This document shows, piece after piece, positions 1 to 8,975 of a stretch of 32,912 nucleotides of DNA (its first letter is position 1; each line of letters starts with the position of its first letter). The notes beneath the pieces were generated by a model. The model was not told the origin of the DNA, did no database searches, and saw only the letters and a list, made by a program, of their open reading frames with translations. Source of the DNA: JAJYTI01 sp035302145 (lineage in GTDB: Bacteria; Bacteroidota; Bacteroidia; Flavobacteriales; Flavobacteriaceae); the NCBI GenBank assembly GCA_035302145.1, contig DATGSX010000171.1, positions 1 to 32,912 on the forward strand, read 5' to 3'. Made by a program: the position numbers and the translations under genes.

Positions 1-61
1 TTACTTCAGCAAAATCCTTTAACAAGGATGGGCTTATAGTCTGAGATTGTGTTACTGCCAA
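1..61 (-). CDS. Start of a minus-strand gene running off the left edge (partial, unidentified)
   Basis: Reading left from a TTG codon at 61-59 there are 20 open codons to the window edge, giving MAVTQSQTISPSLLKDFAEV. No ATG or GTG lies between the predicted transcription start and this TTG, and the TTG is about 20 nt downstream of that start, a normal leader length. The promoter at 89-118 points into it. Only 20 residues are visible, so the family cannot be assigned. The motif LLKDFAEV is loosely like the beginning of flavobacterial heme O synthases, which would suit the respiratory genes nearby, but this is a guess. The alternative is an untranslated leader with a hairpin at 14-29 (ATCCTT, loop TAAC, AAGGAT). 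Confidence 0.45.
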   Translation of the reverse strand, partial: MAVTQSQTISPSLLKDFAEV

Positions 62-88
62 GGTTATTATAATTTTATTTTTGCAGTG

Positions 89-118
89 CAAATATACGGC
101 TTTCTAGCTGCTATGCAA
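89..118 (-). promoter_or_regulatory. Bacteroidota-type promoter, TTG-N19-TATATTTG
   Basis: On the minus strand TTG (complement of 116-118) is followed by exactly 19 nt and then TATATTTG (complement of 89-96). This matches the flavobacterial -33 TTG and -7 TANNTTTG consensus in both boxes. Transcription would start near 82 and run left out of the window. It is the best promoter match in the window. Confidence 0.7.
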
Positions 119-145
119 CCCAATAAAGTTATAGTTTATATTAAC

Positions 146-180
146 AAAAAACCACTCCTGATAATTGGAGTGGTTTTTTT
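146..180 (-). terminator. Rho-independent terminator after tonB
   Basis: A nine-base-pair perfect stem (AACCACTCC at 150-158, GGAGTGGTT at 167-175) encloses an 8-nt loop and is flanked by A and T runs, so it can act in either direction. It lies 20 nt past the tonB stop and should end the ruvA-to-tonB transcript. Confidence 0.85.
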
Positions 181-200
181 ATATAAAAACTTTGAATGTG

Positions 201-926
201 TTATTGCACTTCGAAGACTATAGGTAACGTAAAGGTAACTCCTACTGGATTTCCTCTTTGCATACCTGGTTTCATTTTAGGTAAGCTATTAACTACTCTC
301 TCAGCTTCTGTTGCTAAGCGATTGTGAGGTGCACGAGTTTGAATATTAGTAATATCACCTTTGGTATCAATTGTAAATACCACAACGATTCGCTGTACTC
401 CTCGTAATCCCAACTGAGAACCTAAATCTGTATTGAACCTTCGCTGAACATGTTGCATAATCTTTTGACTCATACAATTTCTCTTAGCATCATTGTTCTT
501 CTCGTTTTCACACCCAGGGTAAACTGGTACGTTTTCGATAATAGCAAATGGTACATCTTCTACCTCCTCCTCTACTATATCCTCAACAATTTCTTCGATT
601 TCAGCAATTTCCTCAGTTTGATCTAACTCTGTAGATTCGATTACTGTCTCTTCGATTTCTTCGTCATCTTCGATGATTTCAATAACTTCGGGTGCAGCTG
701 GTGGTGGCGGCGGTGGCGGTGGTGGTGGCGGTGGTTGCATTTGAGTAATAGGTATTTCCTCGTCGAACTCATCCCCTACGTTTACCTTCCCAGTGTCAAT
801 CTCCTTATCGTAGGTTTTGCACTCGATGGCCATCCACGAAAACAAAAGCATAGCAATTAAACCGATTTGAAAGAATAACATCCCTCTCCGGTTTAAATTA
901 GCTTTAGGATTTTTTTTAGGTTCCAT
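201..926 (-). CDS. tonB: Energy transducer TonB
   Basis: Inner-membrane-anchored protein of 241 residues that passes proton-motive-force energy to TonB-dependent outer-membrane receptors. Residues about 14-34 form one N-terminal membrane anchor after a basic cytoplasmic tail (KKNPKANLNRR). A run of 12 prolines at about 65-76 is followed by a strongly acidic stretch (about 81-125, rich in Glu, Asp and Ile), which would span the periplasm. The C-terminal domain (about 130-241) has the TonB pattern VYPGC, then VVVFTIDTKGDI, and ends PIVFEVQ. The gene is the last in the probable ruvA-sprA-gcvH-vanZ-tonB operon, 59 nt after vanZ, and is followed by a terminator. ExbB and ExbD are not in the window. 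The acidic linker differs from the Lys-Pro-rich linker of proteobacterial TonB. Family assignment is secure; which receptors it serves is unknown. Confidence 0.9.
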   Translation of the reverse strand: MEPKKNPKANLNRRGMLFFQIGLIAMLLFSWMAIECKTYDKEIDTGKVNVGDEFDEEIPITQMQPPPPPPPPPPPPAAPEVIEIIEDDEEIEETVIESTELDQTEEIAEIEEIVEDIVEEEVEDVPFAIIENVPVYPGCENEKNNDAKRNCMSQKIMQHVQRRFNTDLGSQLGLRGVQRIVVVFTIDTKGDITNIQTRAPHNRLATEAERVVNSLPKMKPGMQRGNPVGVTFTLPIVFEVQ

Positions 927-947
927 ATTAATTATTTTTTCAAGTTG

Positions 948-955
948 CTAAAGTA
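948..955 (-). promoter_or_regulatory. Weak candidate -7 element before tonB
   Basis: The minus strand reads TACTTTAG, seven of eight positions of TANNTTTG, 21 nt before the tonB ATG. No TTG lies at the correct spacing upstream. It could give tonB its own promoter, but the match is imperfect. Confidence 0.25.
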
Positions 956-985
956 TGGAAAATCTCTTGGTATTTAAAATGAAAA

Positions 986-1387
986 TCAAGCTTTCATTTT
1001 AATTTTCGATTTTAGCACCAGAAATACTAGTACTCCAAGCCCTGTTCCAATCATATTTGCGATGACATCGGCAAAATCTGCACCTCGCGTTTTAGTCATC
1101 CCTTGTAACACTTCAATTATTATGCCATAAACAACGCATGAAAGTGCAATAAAGAAAATACTCGACTTTTTAACAATAACTGTATGTCTTGCATAGTAAA
1201 CCAACCAGCTTAATACTAGAATGAAATGCACCCCAAAATGAACCATTTTATCAATCTCTATAGGAGTATGGATTTTCACTGAAGGGATCTTGGTACTTGG
1301 CATTAAAAAAGCAATGGTGGCTATTATTGTAAAAATTAATGCTACTAAAAATATATTTCTAGGACGCAATAGTTTCTTTATATGCAT
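986..1387 (-). CDS. VanZ-family small membrane protein
   Basis: Protein of 133 residues with about four hydrophobic helices (roughly 12-29, 50-66, 75-93 and 106-125). Two family signatures are visible: DKMVHFGVHFIL near residue 46, and the stretch from GIIIEVLQG through RGADFADVIANMIG in the second half, the conserved acidic/Asn motif of VanZ-like proteins. The biochemical role of the family is poorly defined; the founder, VanZ, gives low-level teicoplanin resistance, and nothing here shows that function. The chosen ATG lies inside the end of gcvH, so the genes overlap by 29 nt. The next Met (residue 29) would remove the first helix, which supports the upstream start. Neighbours suggest co-transcription with gcvH and tonB. 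Confidence 0.8.
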   Translation of the reverse strand: MHIKKLLRPRNIFLVALIFTIIATIAFLMPSTKIPSVKIHTPIEIDKMVHFGVHFILVLSWLVYYARHTVIVKKSSIFFIALSCVVYGIIIEVLQGMTKTRGADFADVIANMIGTGLGVLVFLVLKSKIKMKA

Positions 1388-1739
1388 CGGCTGATAATAA
1401 TTCTTCTACCTCTTCTGGATTGCTAAATTTAATTTTAATCATCCAGCCATCGCCATAAGGATCGGTATTAACCAAATCTGGTTCATCTTCTAACTGCTCG
1501 TTGAATTCGATTATCTCACCTGTAAGTGGCATAAATAAATCGGATACAGTTTTTACTGCTTCTACAGTTCCAAACACCTCTTCTTTATCTAATGTTTCAT
1601 CTTCTGTATCTACGTCTACATAAACGATATCGCCTAACTCTCCTTGTGCAAAATCTGTAATTCCAACAGTAGCAACATCGCCGTCAAATCGCACCCACTC
1701 ATGGTCTTTAGTGTACTTTAATTCTTTTGGTAAGTTCAT
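1359..1739 (-). CDS. gcvH: Glycine cleavage system H protein
   Basis: Lipoyl carrier protein of 126 residues that shuttles the aminomethyl group between the P, T and L proteins of the glycine cleavage complex in the cytoplasm. The lipoylation site is Lys63 in the motif GTVEAVKTVSD, matching the family pattern ESVKA(V/A)S. The N-terminal strand with KDHEWV and the motif VGITDFAQGELGDIVYVD are typical. Length is normal. It starts 30 nt after sprA and overlaps the next gene by 29 nt, so it is probably translated from the sprA operon. P and T protein genes are not in the window. Confidence 0.95.
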   Translation of the reverse strand: MNLPKELKYTKDHEWVRFDGDVATVGITDFAQGELGDIVYVDVDTEDETLDKEEVFGTVEAVKTVSDLFMPLTGEIIEFNEQLEDEPDLVNTDPYGDGWMIKIKFSNPEEVEELLSADAYKETIAS

Positions 1740-1769
1740 GTCTAGTAAATTTTAATTTATGATTTATTA

Positions 1770-4700
1770 TTAATTTCCAAATATATATCGCAAGGTCAAT
1801 CCACTTCGAATCGTTGTTTGTGGGAACGCAGTAGATATTGCATATTCTGAGAAGGTGTGGTCGTAATAAAACAACACCGTGAAACTATCGGTCAATGCGT
1901 AGTCCGCAGTAAACTGCAATCCATAAATTGTTTGTCCTGCTGTAGTTTGATTATTATCGATATCTAAATAACGAATAATGGTTTTATTATCTCGTCGAGA
2001 GAAATCTAACTTAAGATTTAAATCGCTACGCAACACCCGTTGTTCGCCAGCAAAGTTAGTCCCAATTCTCAAGTCTCTTATTCTATATCCCATCCCAAGC
2101 ACTATTTCATCGCCTTGTACTTCAGTAAGGAGGTTGTTGGCAAAACTTAAGGACAAAGCTCGATCTTTACGATACTCTGCCATGATGCTTATATCGTTTT
2201 TCATCTCAAAGTCTACTTTAGCCAAAGGTGTAAACTGCTCGGTAAGGTTCACATTACCTACCAAAGTTTTGCTCTTGAAGTTACCATTTTGCGTGGTAGC
2301 TTCAGGATTATTGGCATCGTAATCCAAGTTGGTTTGGAACTGGTTTATAGTATAGGCTGCTCTATATCCATGATGGATAGAGAATCGATTAAAGTTTTGT
2401 TTAAACCACTCTAAACGCATTAGCCCTGTATATTTAACATCCCAATTTGGCAAAGGAATGTTTCGTAAAAAACTCGTTTTCTCTTTAGACGCACTTCTTC
2501 CTCTATAAGCTGCAAGGAATGATGGTAACAATACATCTTGACTGGTTTTACCAAAGCCTACAGGATACCCATCTTCGTCTACTGGGAAGTTTGTGGTACC
2601 ATAATATTCCTCGGCCAACCTATTTGCAACAATAATTCGGCTGTCCTTAAAGTCTTGGAAAGCATCGGAGTGATGTAACCCACTACTTTTAAATGACGAA
2701 CCTAAAAGTATCGTACTGATGTTAAAGTTACCAAATGTATTTGGAGTTAGGGAATGATACACTCCATTTTCTATTAAATAATTTTCGGAAGTGCTCTCAG
2801 AATAGAGACGGTTTCCGTTTAAGTCTATAGTAAGATCTGGTAGTAATTCAAAATTCGCCTGAACATCCAATTGCTTATCTACCACTTGGGTAAATTGCTC
2901 GTTAAACTCAGGGAATAAAGTCAACCATCCTCTACGCGCAGCTTCATGACGTATATCGGATTGGCTTCCAAAAATGAACCCGGTAGATGGTTTTAAGGTT
3001 CCAATTGCCCCAACTTTTGGCAAATAGCCTGGCAGGTAAGTTCCTCTGTTTTCTTGATAGTTAAAAGTAACCCTACGCAATGATGTAAGCATAGTTACCA
3101 AGGTGTTATAGGATTTATCACCAAAGCTCAGTCCACTTCCTCCTTCTGCATCAGATTCAGCTCTTGCGCTTGCTAAATCTCCACTTCTTTGTAAGAGTTG
3201 CGATCGATTATCTCGGCCAGTTCTTGCATCATTTGATCCTCTACCTACAGCATCCCGTTTAGTAGCAGGTGATGCCCTCTTCTTACGCAGTCCAATATAG
3301 TTATAGAAAGTTCGCATGTTCAACTGAGAGTTGATACGATGGGTATTAGCATTCTGAACGGAGTTTCCTAAATTATAATAGTTGGTGGTACCATCATCAC
3401 CGGTAATCGCAAGATTCTCATACATATCACTTCCTTTACTCCATTGGAAATCACTAGTGTAACTATAAGTACCGCGAATAAAGGCTAAGAACGGGAACTT
3501 ATTGAATGGTAATTCATAATCTAATTGCAACGATTGATAATGCTCGTTTGGTTCACCAATATCAAAAAAGTCATCCCAAATTCCAATGCTATTATCTACC
3601 ACTCCATCATAGTCAATATAATTCTTAACTACACGATGGTTTGCTGAGTTATACCTCAACTTAAGTGAGTTAGTAATATCGTAGTTTACAGTATATTGCC
3701 AATCAAATAAATAATTTCTTTGGTATAGCGTTGGCATCCCTATACTACCTGGAAGCAAATCCGTATCTCTTAACGTTTGCTCATTGTATTGACGGATAAT
3801 ATTGGAGTTTGCATGAATAGAGGTTGGCAAATAGTTTACATTAAAGTCTTTCATAAACTTCCAATACCTTCCCTTAAATATAGAGTCGTTTTTACGGAAT
3901 GGCTCCCAAGTACTTTTAGCAAAGTTATGTGAGTAAGTAGCACCCGCACGAACCGATTGGTCTAGGAAGTCTTCTATTTCATAATCATGATGATTTACTT
4001 GATTATAGGAATAGGACAACGTGAGGTTTTCTACATCGTAAATCCTAGGTGTTTTATCTCCCGTACGTTCTTTACGTACACCAATAAAGTTAATACTCTG
4101 TCGGCGTGTATAATCTACTGCTTGGTTTTCAATTCGTTTCTTTTCGTCTGCGTCTTGCTCATTTGCTATACGAGTATCTAACTTTACATCTTGGAATTCA
4201 GGATCGTATTCTGGAGTGATTTTCTCCTCCGACCTTCCATAATTAAATGGCAATTGAATCCCCCATTTTTCAGGAAGTAACTGACCGAGATTTACATCGG
4301 TAACTACGTCATATTGTTTTACGTCTTCTTTATCTCGTTCGTTTGGCCCAGATTCCAAAGCGCCAAAACCTACCGTACTTCTACCACCAGAAGCTGTAAC
4401 TGATGCAAAATCGGCTAAGTTCGCATCTACTGTAGCTACTGCAGCCCATCCTCCTTTATTCTCCAATTCAGACAAACGTAACTCGTTAAACCAAACTTCT
4501 CCACTAATTCTATGTGCAGTACTATTTCGTATACCTAGCATAATTACACGTACGTCGCCGAAGCTTGGATTTCCTTTTACTCCAATCTTTCTTTGATTTC
4601 CGCCGCTACTACCACCTAACTCTTGTTCATCAAAGAATGTTACCTCACTAGGATTTATATTTGTACTTCCGTATACTCTAGTTTTTGCTTCTTGCAATAA

Positions 4701-7700
4701 GTGTAGCGGTATGTTTAGTCGGTTTTCATAAGGCCAAACCTGATCTGGAGAATGGTTACCAAACTCGGTTGGTTTAAGTGGTATTTGCACCTCGTAATAG
4801 CTATCGGTTAAGTCATTTCCCATTCGGATAAAAGCAACCATATCGCCATCGTCTAGTGCCGTTTCGTTTATTATAGATTCGGCGTGTATAAACATTTCTA
4901 TGTTTTTATACTGCCGCATATCAACATTAAAGTTCTTGTAAACACCTCGTCCATCGTTTGGTTCTAGCCCTCTAACTCGTAAGGATAGAGCTCGTTCATT
5001 TTCACGAATAATATCGTTGTTATGATTGTACTGCTCTCTATACACCCCAGGAGGCATTACATAATTAATTGGTTCTCTATTTTCGTTTTCTTCAATACTA
5101 ACAGTACCGCTTTCAAAAGTAGTGCTACCAAAATTCGGATCGTTCGCATCTTTATCTATAGCTTTTGCAAACCTTCGATAGTCTCCTCTTACCAGCTCTA
5201 AAGTTCCAAAACGCAAAACTGTATTTTCGGTAAATTCCGATAAATACATACGCATAAAACGCATGTTTTCAAATCCAGAAATACCTCCTATCGCATTGTC
5301 ATATTCGCTGATTGGCACTTTAAACTGCACCCAACGAACTGGAATTTCACGATTATCGTCGGTAGTAACCGTCAATTCTTTTACATCATTAATATGATTG
5401 TTGTTGTCTGGATTCATACCTGGAAATAGCTTTACGTCGTATTCATAATAGCTATTCACCGTATTCATCGTATTGTCGCCATTTACATCTTCGGTATCTG
5501 GCAATGTCGTATTTCCTCTATTAGTGTTCGTAACCTCTACAGGTGAGTTCCCCTCAGTACCATTGTAATTTAAATATCGTTCTAAAACATCGCCATTAGC
5601 TTGTAAATAATACTCGTAATTATCCCCAGCTGGATCGTCTAATCCTGCAAATAGCGGGAATTTAGCAGCCTCTTCTGCATCGCTCAAACCATCTAAACCA
5701 ATATCTTGTCTTGCTCGTACATCCGGGTCATTGCTAAAGGCATAAACCAAGGCCTGATTAGCTGGCACTTTCCCCCATTCTGTTTCGATGGTATTAGAAG
5801 TTCCTCCGTCTTCAGGCAATCCATTTTCGTATTGCATCCTACCATCTTTCAAAATATCTTCTGAAATATTACCTAAGTTAAAGCTTAGCGTACCTCCAGT
5901 ATTCTGTGCGTTTTCAGGATAAATAAATGGATCCATGACCCAGAATTGGATATATTCTACGTTAGACCGTACAAAGTCTGAGGTAGATAAGCCTCTAGTA
6001 ATTCCACCAAAACGATCTCTAGGATTCGGTAAATTATTAGTTCCGTTGGTAATTGGGTTAAAGTTATATGGCCCTCGTGTACTAGGATAATATGCTAAAT
6101 CGAAAGTGAATAAAGCGTGTGATTGTCCTTGAATAATATCTTGGTTCGGAAACACTTCATCTCTAAATACGCGTCGAGTAAAAGGCCCGGAAACATCTTC
6201 ATTAGACACATCACTAGGACGGCTCCCACTATAAAACACAGGGTCTATACTGTACCAAGCTAATTTTGCACGGTTGTAATTATACTCTAGATTATTGTTG
6301 GCCACTTCGCCTCCAAATCCTACTGGAGTACTTGCCAAATGCCATGACTGTGGTGACATTAGATCGATAGAAGTTTGTGAAGCTTCGAAATCATCTATAT
6401 AGGAAGTAGTTTTCCCATCGAAGTTGGAAACCTTAGGCGATCCTGGCAACAAGTAAGCAAACTCACCACGGAAAGACACATGAGATTCCACATCGGTATC
6501 TATATTTGGTAGTTTATTTACAAGCCTAGTTAAAAATGGTGCTTCTGTAGAAAACACCGTTTGTACACCAAATATTGAGTTGTTTACAGACTCCCCATTG
6601 TAAGCCGACTTTTGTGTCATTGGCCGCTCATTCATATTCAAATAAGTACCACCTAACATAAAGTTCTTATTGAATTGGTGCTCCACATGAAGTCCGGTAA
6701 ATCGGCGTGTTTGTCTACCGAAAGTAGTGTTATTTTCTGTTGAGATATTGATAGGTGTTTTGGAATTTGCCAATGATGGATCTAAGATATGCACCCTTCC
6801 TGTTTGATAGTTTACAGTATAGTCTATCCCTTCTACCAAAGTTCTTCCTCCAGCTGTAACACGAACCGAACCTTGCGGTACATTGATGGCCCCGATAGGA
6901 ATTCCATCGCCACCTGTTGACTTATAAGTTCCGCGCAGTTGGAATTTATTCTTTTCACTCTGTTGTTGTTCAGCTTCTGTTTTTGTATTTCGATAAAGGC
7001 TATGGAAAACATATTTATTTTGGTTGGCATTATATGTCTGAGGCTGATCATATTGTTCGCCACCAGCATCACTACGTAGTTTTTCGAATAAATACTCACC
7101 AAATGGTTCTACGCTTGTAAAAATAATAGCTCCATTTTCTCGGTCGACAGTTATTCCAGGTACGAAGTCAAAAAAACCATCTCCTCCTTGCTGTGGATCA
7201 TTATTAAAATTTAACCTATCTAGATTAAACACTCGCAACAATGGAGTTTCTGCCACATCTTCTGGCAGCGGAACAGCCGGAAACTCGGTAGTACCTGGTG
7301 CGGGCTTTATGTAATTGACTGGTGATGGATCGGTGTAGACGATGTTTAATTTAAAGTCCTCTTGCTCTAAATCAAAGGCGCCTAATGGATAAATGTTTTT
7401 CATCATTAAATCCCAAACCGGCTCATTAACGCTTATAAAACTACTTCTAAGCATTTTCACAACTAGGTTTTGCGAAGAGTTTACTATTGGCTCTCCATCG
7501 TTATCAGGATTTGTAAGCTGTCCCCCTGTATTATCTACACCATCGTTTGAGAACTCACCAACCTGATAAACTTTTCCTCCTCGTGTATATTGAAAGGCAA
7601 CTGCTAACACCTCGTCGTTACGCAATCGCTCATTCAAAGAAATATATCCTAATTTTCTGTTCAGTCTATACTCATGTGGCTCTAAATTTCTAGCATTTTC

Positions 7701-8972
7701 TATGGTGGCATAATCCATTCCATCGCGTACATTCAACCCTCCAAAACCACTTTCAACAGAGGCTCTATCTCGAATATTTTCATTTAAATAGGTAGGTTCA
7801 CCCCCACTAATACCAAAAGGATTAAATTTGTTGTTTTTGTTATCTGGAGTAGCATTAGGTGTAGATTGAATAAAGTCGGCAGGTACATTTTGTAAACCGA
7901 TATTTTCTAGTTTTGATTCCCCGATGTCTTGAAGAGCGATAACACTTCTAATATTATCAGTTCTATTAGATCTATTGGTCACCCAAACTTCAATTCGAGT
8001 AACTTCTATATTCGTATTTAAAAATGGATATTGAGAGATTGCTTGATCGTAATTATCTCTAAAGTAATGTGCCAAGAAGAAGTGACGGTTATCGTCATAA
8101 TCCATGGCGTACATTTTAAATTCATTTACCGTAGCATCTCCTTCGGCAACTATTGTTTGTGTTTCCGACTTCTGTTCGGAGAAAACGCCCGTTACTCGAG
8201 TTTTTCCAAATTGCAGTTCTGTTTTTACTCCAAATAGACTCTGTGCACCTTGAATTAAACTACTATTTAGAGGCATGCTTACGTTTCCTACTTCGATACT
8301 TTGAATAATATCATCTTCGGTTGGCGTATATTCTAATTTAATCTGATTTTGAAAGTCAAAAGTAGACTGAGTGTCGTAGTTTATATTAACATCTAGGCGC
8401 TCTCCAACTTTTCCCATCAGGTTAAGACTAATTCTCTGATCAAAATCAAAAGTAAAGTTCCTACGGTTTCTTGGCGAAAGCGAAGGGTTATCTTGCTTAT
8501 TATAAAGCACACCTAAATCTACCTCTACGTTACCTTGTGGAATGATATCGATAGTGTTACCACCAAAAATTGTTTCAAATAGTTCGGATTTCACATAGTA
8601 CGTAGGCAACAAGTTACGCCTATCATCTTGTGAATCGGATTTTCTACCATCTGCCGCATCAATTTTCTTTTTAAAATATGCTTGCATATCCTGCTCCAAA
8701 AGCATTTTCTCAAATTCTTCTGGTGTCAGGACAATTGGGTAAGCTATAGAGGATTTTCCTAGTTTTTGTGAATATATATAGCGATCGGTAATCGGATCAT
8801 AAGTATACATCTCCTCAATTGAAGTAGGAGTAGGCAGGTCTATAGGCCTATTTGTGTACCCTGTCTTTGTACTGTCCTGCGCTAAGGCATAAGATCCAAT
8901 TCCTAATAACAGTATGGCTGTTAAAAAAAAGCTAATTACAGGCGAGTTTGTTCGATAATATTGTTCTTCCAA
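1770..8972 (-). CDS. sprA: SprA, type IX secretion outer-membrane translocon / gliding motility protein
   Basis: Giant outer-membrane protein of 2400 residues. SprA forms the single-chain, 36-strand beta-barrel pore through which type IX secretion cargo, including gliding adhesins, crosses the outer membrane. An N-terminal hydrophobic segment (about 12-30) ending SYALAQ is a signal peptide. The mature start has the family's PTPTSIEEMYTYDP region, the middle holds repeated beta-rich segments with many Asn, Asp and Tyr, and the C-terminus ends LRYIFGN, an outer-membrane insertion signal. Length matches full-size flavobacterial SprA and there is no frameshift. Initiation appears to be at TTG (8972-8970): the in-frame ruvA stop lies only one codon upstream and no ATG or GTG precedes the signal peptide. 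The gap to ruvA is 3 nt, so translational coupling is likely. The identification is very secure. Confidence 0.96.
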   Translation of the reverse strand: MEEQYYRTNSPVISFFLTAILLLGIGSYALAQDSTKTGYTNRPIDLPTPTSIEEMYTYDPITDRYIYSQKLGKSSIAYPIVLTPEEFEKMLLEQDMQAYFKKKIDAADGRKSDSQDDRRNLLPTYYVKSELFETIFGGNTIDIIPQGNVEVDLGVLYNKQDNPSLSPRNRRNFTFDFDQRISLNLMGKVGERLDVNINYDTQSTFDFQNQIKLEYTPTEDDIIQSIEVGNVSMPLNSSLIQGAQSLFGVKTELQFGKTRVTGVFSEQKSETQTIVAEGDATVNEFKMYAMDYDDNRHFFLAHYFRDNYDQAISQYPFLNTNIEVTRIEVWVTNRSNRTDNIRSVIALQDIGESKLENIGLQNVPADFIQSTPNATPDNKNNKFNPFGISGGEPTYLNENIRDRASVESGFGGLNVRDGMDYATIENARNLEPHEYRLNRKLGYISLNERLRNDEVLAVAFQYTRGGKVYQVGEFSNDGVDNTGGQLTNPDNDGEPIVNSSQNLVVKMLRSSFISVNEPVWDLMMKNIYPLGAFDLEQEDFKLNIVYTDPSPVNYIKPAPGTTEFPAVPLPEDVAETPLLRVFNLDRLNFNNDPQQGGDGFFDFVPGITVDRENGAIIFTSVEPFGEYLFEKLRSDAGGEQYDQPQTYNANQNKYVFHSLYRNTKTEAEQQQSEKNKFQLRGTYKSTGGDGIPIGAINVPQGSVRVTAGGRTLVEGIDYTVNYQTGRVHILDPSLANSKTPINISTENNTTFGRQTRRFTGLHVEHQFNKNFMLGGTYLNMNERPMTQKSAYNGESVNNSIFGVQTVFSTEAPFLTRLVNKLPNIDTDVESHVSFRGEFAYLLPGSPKVSNFDGKTTSYIDDFEASQTSIDLMSPQSWHLASTPVGFGGEVANNNLEYNYNRAKLAWYSIDPVFYSGSRPSDVSNEDVSGPFTRRVFRDEVFPNQDIIQGQSHALFTFDLAYYPSTRGPYNFNPITNGTNNLPNPRDRFGGITRGLSTSDFVRSNVEYIQFWVMDPFIYPENAQNTGGTLSFNLGNISEDILKDGRMQYENGLPEDGGTSNTIETEWGKVPANQALVYAFSNDPDVRARQDIGLDGLSDAEEAAKFPLFAGLDDPAGDNYEYYLQANGDVLERYLNYNGTEGNSPVEVTNTNRGNTTLPDTEDVNGDNTMNTVNSYYEYDVKLFPGMNPDNNNHINDVKELTVTTDDNREIPVRWVQFKVPISEYDNAIGGISGFENMRFMRMYLSEFTENTVLRFGTLELVRGDYRRFAKAIDKDANDPNFGSTTFESGTVSIEENENREPINYVMPPGVYREQYNHNNDIIRENERALSLRVRGLEPNDGRGVYKNFNVDMRQYKNIEMFIHAESIINETALDDGDMVAFIRMGNDLTDSYYEVQIPLKPTEFGNHSPDQVWPYENRLNIPLHLLQEAKTRVYGSTNINPSEVTFFDEQELGGSSGGNQRKIGVKGNPSFGDVRVIMLGIRNSTAHRISGEVWFNELRLSELENKGGWAAVATVDANLADFASVTASGGRSTVGFGALESGPNERDKEDVKQYDVVTDVNLGQLLPEKWGIQLPFNYGRSEEKITPEYDPEFQDVKLDTRIANEQDADEKKRIENQAVDYTRRQSINFIGVRKERTGDKTPRIYDVENLTLSYSYNQVNHHDYEIEDFLDQSVRAGATYSHNFAKSTWEPFRKNDSIFKGRYWKFMKDFNVNYLPTSIHANSNIIRQYNEQTLRDTDLLPGSIGMPTLYQRNYLFDWQYTVNYDITNSLKLRYNSANHRVVKNYIDYDGVVDNSIGIWDDFFDIGEPNEHYQSLQLDYELPFNKFPFLAFIRGTYSYTSDFQWSKGSDMYENLAITGDDGTTNYYNLGNSVQNANTHRINSQLNMRTFYNYIGLRKKRASPATKRDAVGRGSNDARTGRDNRSQLLQRSGDLASARAESDAEGGSGLSFGDKSYNTLVTMLTSLRRVTFNYQENRGTYLPGYLPKVGAIGTLKPSTGFIFGSQSDIRHEAARRGWLTLFPEFNEQFTQVVDKQLDVQANFELLPDLTIDLNGNRLYSESTSENYLIENGVYHSLTPNTFGNFNISTILLGSSFKSSGLHHSDAFQDFKDSRIIVANRLAEEYYGTTNFPVDEDGYPVGFGKTSQDVLLPSFLAAYRGRSASKEKTSFLRNIPLPNWDVKYTGLMRLEWFKQNFNRFSIHHGYRAAYTINQFQTNLDYDANNPEATTQNGNFKSKTLVGNVNLTEQFTPLAKVDFEMKNDISIMAEYRKDRALSLSFANNLLTEVQGDEIVLGMGYRIRDLRIGTNFAGEQRVLRSDLNLKLDFSRRDNKTIIRYLDIDNNQTTAGQTIYGLQFTADYALTDSFTVLFYYDHTFSEYAISTAFPQTTIRSGLTLRYIFGN

Positions 8973-8975
8973 GAC

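Noticed and set aside
1778..1785. TATATTTG on the minus strand upstream of gcvH, a match to the -7 element
   Set aside because: It lies in the last codons of sprA and encodes the conserved Tyr-Ile-Phe of the outer-membrane C-terminal signal, so coding constraint explains it; no -33 box at the right distance.
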